From: Silene conica
Lineage: Eukaryota > Streptophyta > Magnoliopsida > Caryophyllales > Caryophyllaceae
Direction of reading: 5' to 3'
DNA: 64,000 nt
NCBI GenBank assembly: GCA_029255685.2
Contig: CM055319.2
Coordinates: 20,678,247 to 20,742,246 of the forward strand
The notes beneath the pieces are model-generated. The model was not told where the DNA came from. It saw nothing but the letters and a program-made list of their open reading frames with translations, and did no database searches. Of this stretch, positions 58,041-64,000 are shown piece after piece. Position 1 is the stretch's first letter; every line of letters begins with the position of its first letter. The translations under genes were made by a program, and so were the position numbers.

Positions 58041-58949
58041 TCAGATGGCGAGGAGTCACGCTAAGACATATGGTGGAGAGATCGACCCAGTGGCCTTAGC
58101 TGAGTGGTTTCGCGACATGGAGAGAAGTTTCTCGATAGCCACAGAGGATCTTGTGCGTTTGGCTTCACACTTTCTGACACACGAGGCTGACCGTTGGTGG
58201 ACGCTGACTGGACCTTCTGCTTTACTAGACCCGTTGTTTAACTGGGATGCGTTCAAGACCATGGTCGAGACTCGATTTTACCCCAAGGAGCTCCGTTCCC
58301 ATAGGTTGAAGGAGTTCATGGACCTGAAACAGGGCGTGGTGACAGTTCAGGACTTCACCGACAAGTTCAACCTACTAGCTCATTTTGCTGCTATCTTCGT
58401 CAGGGACGAGTCCGAGAGAGTCTACTTCTACCAAGGCAAGTTGATCCCTCGTATTGAGAGTATGGTTAGGAGGGATTCGACTTCATTTGTGGAGGTTTAT
58501 GACGATGCGATTTGGGCTGAGAGTTCGATCAAGGCCATAGATGATGAGGCTAGAGCTTCTTCTACTACTGCTCCTTTTTCCTTACAGACTTCCTCCCATG
58601 GGAATAGACCCTTTGTTCCTTCACCTGATCCTCCGATGCCTCAACTCAAGAAGTTTAAGAGATTTGACCCCTCCAAGGTCAAGGACCCTGCACCTACACC
58701 GGATGCTCCCCTGAAATGTTTCAGATGTCGCAAGGATCTTCACCCTGGAGTTGACTGTCACGACAACACCTACTCTTGCTATGCTTGCCAGAAGCCCGGG
58801 CATCGCTCATTCGAGTTTCCCGAGGGGAAGACTGTTGTTGGCAGAGCTGCTACTGCTGCGTTCGCCGTTCAAAAACCAAAGGGCAAGGGTACTGTGTATG
58901 TGATGAGTCGTGCTGCAGCCGAGGCTTACCCTCACCTGATCACCGGTAT
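58041..58949 (+). pseudogene. Element A gag, 3' part
   Basis: Resumes the frame opened at 15055. Typical gypsy Gag sequence: GGEIDPVALAEWFRDME, DRWWTLTG, FYPKELRSHRLKEFMDLKQG, VQDFTDKFNLLAHFA. A first zinc knuckle CFRCRKDLHPGVDC is intact. The second, CYACQKPGHRSFEF, lacks its last Cys. It ends with VMSRAAAEAYPHLITG, where protease would normally begin. From about 58950 the open frame continues into unrelated hydrophobic sequence to a stop at 59104. The lesion is the break by B; I see no internal stop. Confidence 0.85.
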
Positions 58950-59501
58950 GTCTCCATCGATGTTTTTCCTTTTATCCTTAGAATGTCAAGAGCTCATCAT
59001 TATTCTTCTTGCTCGCTTCGCACTGAAATTCCCTCTTTTAAGCTGCTTCCTTCTCCCCGTTTCCCCTGACTTTTCTGGAATTTCTTCCCTTTCTGGTCGA
59101 TCGTAAACTTTAGTGATTTTTGCAAACCTTGCTCATACGAAAATTTGAAAGAAAAAGGGTGATTTTTCATAGTTTGGTTTTAAGAGGTTGAATATTTTAC
59201 ATCTTTGATTGATTTCAACGTTGATCTGCAGTTAGAACTCCTTATCGGAGACGTTTGATAACCTGTACTACGCTTATCGACCCTGAATCGGTCTGATTTT
59301 GAATTTTATTGATTTGACAATGCACCTGTATGTCTAGGATTTGGAGTGTTGGGTTCTTGAATACCTAACGAGATCCCCAACGCCCCTAACGAAGACTGGT
59401 GCCTTGGGAACTATTTTGAAATCTTTGAAGACATCTGAGTTTCGAGTTATCAAAATCTTATAACTTTTTAGTAGCTAATGTCGTCTTTACTTCTCGTTTT
59501 C
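58950..59501 (+). other. Element A 3' non-coding region, pol absent
   Basis: About 550 bp between the end of gag similarity and the hairpin. No protease, RT or integrase. The junction reads ACCGGTATGTCT, which could be a deletion point or a donor-like site. Confidence 0.6.
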
Positions 59502-59539
59502 AAGTTTCGAGGACGAAACTTTTTGAAAGGTGGGGTGAT
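59502..59539 (+). other. Element A hairpin and polypurine tract
   Basis: Arms AAGTTTC (59502-59508) and GAAACTT (59515-59521) with loop GAGGAC, then an 18-nt spacer with GAAAGGTGGGGTGA, then the LTR at 59540. Confidence 0.85.
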
Positions 59540-60190
59540 TGTAACATCCCTTATTTTCGTAAAACTTATTTTTACAAATTAAAGTACTTTTCCGGAATTT
59601 AATAATAGTTCATTTAAATTCTAAACTTATATTATAGAAATATCGTGTAAATCCCGTCTTGAGATTTATTTAATCTCGAAATGTAATATAAATTCCTTGG
59701 CATTTCCCGTTTACAAATGTTCCCGAGCAACTTAATAAAACCCGTCTTATAAGTAACATAAAAGAAGCTTCCTTGTTATTTCCCCTCACAATCCTCCTTC
59801 AACAATCAGTGAACTTATTTCCACCATTTTTCTCATTCTCAAATTCACTAAAATTATCATCCCGAACTCATTTCAACTCGGATCGAAGTAAGACTTTTTC
59901 CTACGCGTTCTTCTCGTCGTCCCCGTCGAATCTATCGTTTTCCATTCTTAAAACGTTATACTTGATTTCCGGGCTGTTTTAGCTCAATCTCGAATTTACC
60001 ATTTTAATCCGTGTTTTATGGTCTTAGGCGTTGACTTGGAGAACCCGGACGTGGATTCTTACGTAGTGGAACAGGAGACGGAAGCTTAAGCTAGGAAAAC
60101 AGGTGACAATAATGAGAAACTCGGCCTATGTCATAAATTAGCATTCTATGTGAGTTGTGTTGTGTTTATAGTGAAACTAGTAATGCTTAT
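59540..60190 (+). repeat. Element A 3' LTR, first 650 bp
   Basis: TGTAACATCCC..., collinear with the 5' LTR up to GTAATGCTTAT. The Sirevirus begins at 60191. The rest of the LTR must lie beyond the right edge. Confidence 0.88.
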
Positions 60191-61515
60191 TGAAGAATCA
60201 AGAACGAGTTTAGCACCTAAGAGGGGGATGAGGGGGTGAATTAGGTGACCTTTTAAAAATTTCTGAAATAGCTTAAGTGTTTCACGATTTAAGGCAACAA
60301 GATCAGAAACTAAGCAACAGTATGAGGAACTGTTGCATAGAGCAGATCTATTACGAGTATAACAAGAAACGAGTAACAAGTACGAGAAAGAGCAATAAAC
60401 AAACGATGTAAAAAATTGGTTCAGCTCCTACTCCGGAGCCTACGTCCAACCGTTATTTTATTGAAAGTTTAGAAGCTACTCCGCTTGACTAAAACTATTA
60501 CAACAAAACAACTCCCCAACCTACTCCGGTTGCATTTGCTTAGAGCTACTCCGCTCGTAAGACTTGACTCAAACTTAAAGCTACTCCGCTCTAAGAGTTT
60601 GTTGTTCTACCTTTGGTTTACACGATCAATGTCTCAAGGGTTCTCTTAAAGAACATGGAGACTACTTTTAAGATCTAAACACAAGGTTCATCGAACAAAC
60701 ATTTATACTCATTAGAAGTGCGAACTAGTACAAGGAGATCATAGCTTTTCGAAAAACAAATGAAGACTTCTTTCAAAAACAGAAACTTTTGCAAAATAAA
60801 CTTGAAGAGTAAATGCTTAAAAGGTTTTGCAAAGTTTTACAATAAATGCTTAGAAAGTCTTGGCAATTAATGAGCTAAGATGTTGGTATTTATAGAGGGA
60901 TTAGGTGTGTGAAAGCATGCTCTCAAATACATATTATATTTGTTTCTCTCTATTACCCAAAGGTTCAAGTGGTGGAGTGTCTTTTACAATCTGAAAAATG
61001 CACATGGTTGCAAGGCTCAAGGCATGCCTCTTATGGTAAGGAGTGTAAGAGAGAACCTTCCTTTTGAAAGGACTTATGGCCAAAAAAGGAAAAAGTAAAC
61101 TTTCTTCTTTTTCTAGCCCTTAGACCTCATGTGCTTTGTGAGTTTTGAATTTCAAATTAATTTCTTTTAGTTTGTAAAATATTTGAAATATGTAAATGAG
61201 ATAAAACACCAACATCTTTTGATAGAAATATTTTTCGAAATATAATCTCCATGACCGAACTAGAAACCCCAGTTGCAACAGTCTGTTGGACTGTTGCAAG
61301 GATTTTGCACCTCTAACAAATACGAATGAATGTTAAACTACCTTGCTTACAACATATTCCTAGACTTGGCCTTCTCTTGTCTTTGCTTGCATCTTGACAT
61401 ATGATCTTGTGATCTTCAATGAGCTTTATGTCACTTTGCTAATCTCTTGTACTAATCAAACAAACATTAGATTAATCAAGGTAACTTGCCATCATCAACA
61501 TATTGTGTTCTAACA
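60191..61515 (-). repeat. Sirevirus 3' LTR
   Basis: On the minus strand it starts TGTTAGAACACAATATG at 61515, next to the purine tract, and ends TTCTTCA at 60191. It contains repeated CTACTCCG(CT/GG) motifs at 60425-60600, including the palindrome CTCCGGAG. Confidence 0.8.
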
Positions 61516-61790
61516 AATTCCCCCTTTGATGATGACAAGTTACAATCAAAACTATGAGACAAGTTCCCCCTCAACCCATGGTGAGTCGGTCTGGTTTGAC
61601 CAAAATAAATAACACATAACTTATGCATGAGCAAGGTGGTCAAGGGGTCAATCATACTTAATCCTAAGCAATACGTCTAATAAAAAGCTAAGCTATTTCT
61701 ACGGTGAACGTTAGCCTAAGAGTTATTAAGTAAACACATAACATAATTTGGATTCACTTCCCCCTCTTGACATCATCAATAGGGGACAGC
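61516..61790 (-). other. Sirevirus purine tracts
   Basis: Minus-strand CATCATCAAAGGGGGAATT abuts the LTR. Further purine tracts (GAGGGGGAACTTG near 61563-61575 and GATGTCAAGAGGGGGAAG near 61757-61774) lie upstream. Multiple PPT-like copies are a known Sirevirus feature. Confidence 0.7.
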
Positions 61791-61813
61791 AATGTTCAAA
61801 AGATACGGGTTCA

Positions 61814-62870
61814 TCACACACATAGCAAAATAAGATAGTCTGAAAACGAGAAAATAAAGACAAGCATGCAACTAGTGTTTATCAAAGAGCCATTAAAAGG
61901 ATAGGGAAGGGAAAGGTTGATTTTGCGGTCAGTGTGGAGGTGATGGATGAGGAGCATTTCCAGATAGAAGCACCTGCCCCAAGTGTTGTTGCTTGGAACA
62001 ATGACCCTTTGGAGAAAGTTAAAGATGAACCGGTGGTTTGATTTTAGCTCGGTTGCATAGACATTTGAGTGGTTATGTGAAGCATGTGGACGCAAAAGTT
62101 TGGCTACCTTATCAACAATGGATGGTTCAACGGCTCCCCATGTTTCCCTTGGAAATGTATCTAGCCCAACAGGTTCAATGTCGAGGTATTTGGCTAGTTG
62201 TGGAATGGTTAAAGTGAAGGGTTTGTTGTTGATATAAGCCGAGAGGGTTCCAGATGCAACATCCACTTTGACCGTTGCATAAAATTATACCACTTCGGAT
62301 ACACTCTTTTCTTTTTCACTCACATCCTTTTCTCCACTCTTTTCTTTTTCCACTGATTTCTCACTTTCTTTTACAACCTCTTTGTTCACATTCTCCTTCT
62401 TTTTACTCGATTTTCTTTTCCCTTTTTATTTTTACTAGCTTCCTTTTCCGCCTCTTTTTCCACAACATCCTCCTTTTCGGTTTCTTTTTCCGGTGAATTT
62501 ACTTCACCTTCGACATTCCCTTCTTCTTCCTTTGACTCTCCCTTTTCTTTTTCTTTTCCAGTAACTTCTCCAGACAACTCTGGTTTAACAATTAAATCGA
62601 CCATTTCTTTGGATTCGGTGTCGACGCTTGATTCCAAAGCCAATGACAAGACCGGTCTTTTCTTTAGTCCACCATGTCCTCGTCCCTTGGGTTTAATAGG
62701 GCCTGTTCTAGCCGGGGATTTTGTATGAATGAGTCGTGATTTGGCAGGGCTTTTGGTGAGGTTGAGGGTGGTTTGGTTGGTGAGGAAGTCATATTTTTCA
62801 TGGCTACAAGGAATGGATTGTATGTATTTGCAAGCCTTTTGAGTTCTCGGTTGATACTTTTGGGAGACAT
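61814..62870 (-). pseudogene. Sirevirus env-like ORF, decayed
   Basis: Three minus-strand frames in sequence: 62870-62664 (MSPKSINRELKRLANTYNP...), 62649-62386 (acidic/lysine-rich repeats such as EKEKGESKEEEG) and 62266-61814 (LTIPQLAKYLDIEP, RFIFNFLQRVIVPSNNTWG, EMLLIHHLHTDRKINLSLPY). The last resembles the conserved part of the plant env-like or putative transposon proteins of Sireviruses. The frame changes and stops indicate a pseudogene. Its function is unknown even when intact. Confidence 0.65.
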
Positions 62871-63148
62871 TTTGAGGGAGGTTATAAGGTGAGAATGGGA
62901 CGATTATGTTGAGGATTTTGAATTTTGAGTGAGTTGGAAAGTTTGAGAGTTTTTACACAAAGGATAGTAATGGATTGATGTGATGGGTGAGGAATTTTGA
63001 GTGGCTCAATGTAACAACTAGCATGCATGTGCTCTTATTTTTACGTAAAACATATTTTCAAATTTATGCACGTAAATGATAAACCGTAAACATAAACACT
63101 ACCATCACCCGTTCTAATCAATCATTGGGAGACGTAATCTTTTTAATG
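62871..63148 (-). other. Spacer between Sirevirus pol and env-like ORF
   Basis: About 280 bp without coding signal. Confidence 0.5.
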
Positions 63149-64000
63149 TCATGCATCACTTAACAAACCAATTTCCAACCGAAGTTTTACGAATTGTTCT
63201 CTTTCTAACGGTTTTGTAAAAATATCCGCAATTTGATTTTCGGTTTTACAAAAGTTAAGATTAATTATCCCTTTTTCCACTTGATCACGTAAAAAGTGAT
63301 GCCTTATTTCAATATGTTTGGTCCGGGAATGTTGTATTGGATTTTTCGAGATATTAATTGCACTAGTATTATCACAAAAAATAGGAGAGGATTCGAATGT
63401 AATACCGAAGTCATGCAATTGTTGACGTACCCATAGTAGTTGTGTGCAACATAGTACGGCACTTATGTATTCACTTTCCGCCGTTGATAGAGACACGGTA
63501 TTTTGCTTCTTTGAAGCCCACGTGAGCAAGCATGGCCCCATGAAGGTGGCGATTTCGGACGTGCTCTTTCTATCCAACATGCATCCCGCATAGTCGGCAT
63601 TGGAAAATCCTACAAGATCAAGCTCATAGTAAGAAGGATACCAAAGATATAAATGTTGAGTTCCAATCAAGTATTTGAATATCCTTTTTACAGCTTTGAA
63701 GTGAGATTCCTTAGGATTTGCTTGAAACCTAGCACACACACAAACACTATATTGAATATCGGGTCGACTTGCGGTCAAGTAGAGTAAAGAACCAATCATA
63801 CCTCGATACACCTTTTCACTAACACTCTTACCATTTGGATCAAGGTCAAGTTTGAGGTTATAAACCATAGGTGTAGCAACGGGTTTCGCATTGGTCAACC
63901 CGAACTTACTTAGCATCTCCTTCACATACTTTTGTTGATGGATCATTGTGCCCTCCTCTTTTTGCTTGATTTGGAGGCCAAGAAAGAACCCTAGTTCTCC
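63149..64000 (-). CDS. Sirevirus RT C-terminus and RNase H, partial
   Basis: Open from the window edge to a stop at 63149. It enters at GELGFFLGLQIK, then QQKYVKEMLSKFGL, SRPDIQYSVCVCARFQ, and the RNase H motifs FSNADYAGCMLDRKSTS, SLSTAESEYISA, CDNTSAI and HIEIRHHFLRDQ. The final FTKPLEREQFVKLR is the standard copia pol end. These hold the acidic and His residues expected for RNase H. No lesion in the visible 283 codons. The upstream part is outside the window. Confidence 0.9.
   Translation of the reverse strand, partial: GELGFFLGLQIKQKEEGTMIHQQKYVKEMLSKFGLTNAKPVATPMVYNLKLDLDPNGKSVSEKVYRGMIGSLLYLTASRPDIQYSVCVCARFQANPKESHFKAVKRIFKYLIGTQHLYLWYPSYYELDLVGFSNADYAGCMLDRKSTSEIATFMGPCLLTWASKKQNTVSLSTAESEYISAVLCCTQLLWVRQQLHDFGITFESSPIFCDNTSAINISKNPIQHSRTKHIEIRHHFLRDQVEKGIINLNFCKTENQIADIFTKPLEREQFVKLRLEIGLLSDA

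Larger units (their letters stand above)
12991..60190 (+). mobile_element. Outermost gypsy element A, interrupted by all inner elements
   Basis: 5' LTR 12991-14889, primer binding site, gag split at 15200/58041, a non-coding 3' region, hairpin plus purine tract, and 3' LTR from 59540 that is cut at 60190 by a Sirevirus. Of this span only about 4.4 kb is A itself. The RT-integrase region is absent. It is the oldest layer of the nest, since everything from 15201 to 58035 sits within its gag. Confidence 0.85.
60191..64000 (-). mobile_element. Sirevirus-type Ty1/copia element, 3' part
   Basis: Minus strand: RT/RNase H, an env-like ORF downstream of pol, purine tracts and a 3' LTR. An extra ORF after pol together with a GGGGGA purine tract is the hallmark of Sireviruses. 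The 5' part lies beyond the right edge. CTTAT at 60186-60190 is the candidate target duplication. Confidence 0.85.

Noticed and set aside
58950-59106. C-terminal hydrophobic extension of the A Gag as a functional domain
   Set aside because: It begins exactly where gypsy similarity ends and has no family resemblance. It is most likely read-through of non-coding sequence after a deletion.

Overview
This window reads as intergenic heterochromatin of a large-genome flowering plant, probably a eudicot. I found no ordinary host gene. Nearly every base belongs to a transposable element or to the debris of one. The plant assignment rests on the element families: Ty3/gypsy chromovirus-like and gag-only elements, Ty1/copia elements, a Sirevirus with an env-like ORF, Cassandra elements carrying a 5S rRNA-like domain, a CACTA (En/Spm) transposon with tnp2-type and TNPA-like genes, and rolling-circle Helitrons. 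The order or species cannot be fixed from the sequence alone.

Layout, left to right. (1) 1-5201: a minus-strand gypsy element (G1) with gag and protease only. Its 3' LTR runs off the left edge, and its 5' LTR was hit by a three-LTR Cassandra array (3669-5013, TSD CTTTA). (2) 5706 to about 9830: the decayed 3' half of a chromovirus-like element (G2). Its integrase is split by a probable 1.55 kb solo LTR, and a solo Cassandra LTR (9999-10343, TSD TGGTT) lies just beyond it. (3) 11060-12822: Helitron remnants with two successive 5' ends. (4) 12991-60190: a nest built on gypsy element A. Element B (15201-58035, minus strand, about 2.86 kb LTRs) landed inside the A gag. Inside B sit copia C1 (18392-27072, minus) and the coding-free element D (28074-45311, minus; TSD ATCGT). 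Copia C2 (36476-45024, plus; TSD AACGC) sits in the 5' LTR of D. An apparently complete CACTA transposon (46870-54571, TSD AAT) and a Helitron (55376-56707) sit in the 5' LTR of B. The paralogous LTR copies of B and D supply three empty sites, which makes the nesting order A, then B, then D, then C2 very secure. (5) 60191-64000: the 3' part of a minus-strand Sirevirus that broke the 3' LTR of A and continues off the right edge.

No genes cooperate in a host pathway here. The only apparently intact genes are the two CACTA genes (TNPD-like, 1141 aa by my splice model; TNPA-like, 373 aa), whose products would act on the palindromic subterminal repeats of the same element. All retrotransposon gag/pol regions that can be followed carry stops, frameshifts or deletions, except the Sirevirus RT/RNase H piece, which is open but cut by the window edge.

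The most interesting signals are structural. The LTRs of B carry a tandem array of short hairpins with an almost invariant 14-nt loop and covarying arms. Several different gypsy families carry a small hairpin with covarying arms and a loop close to RRGGAC, in most cases exactly 18 nt upstream of the 3' LTR and spanning the polypurine tract. The hairpin/PPT/LTR-start module is stacked in ladders in D and, in a different form, in the copia family. CG-rich palindrome clusters recur in LTRs or leaders of unrelated families.
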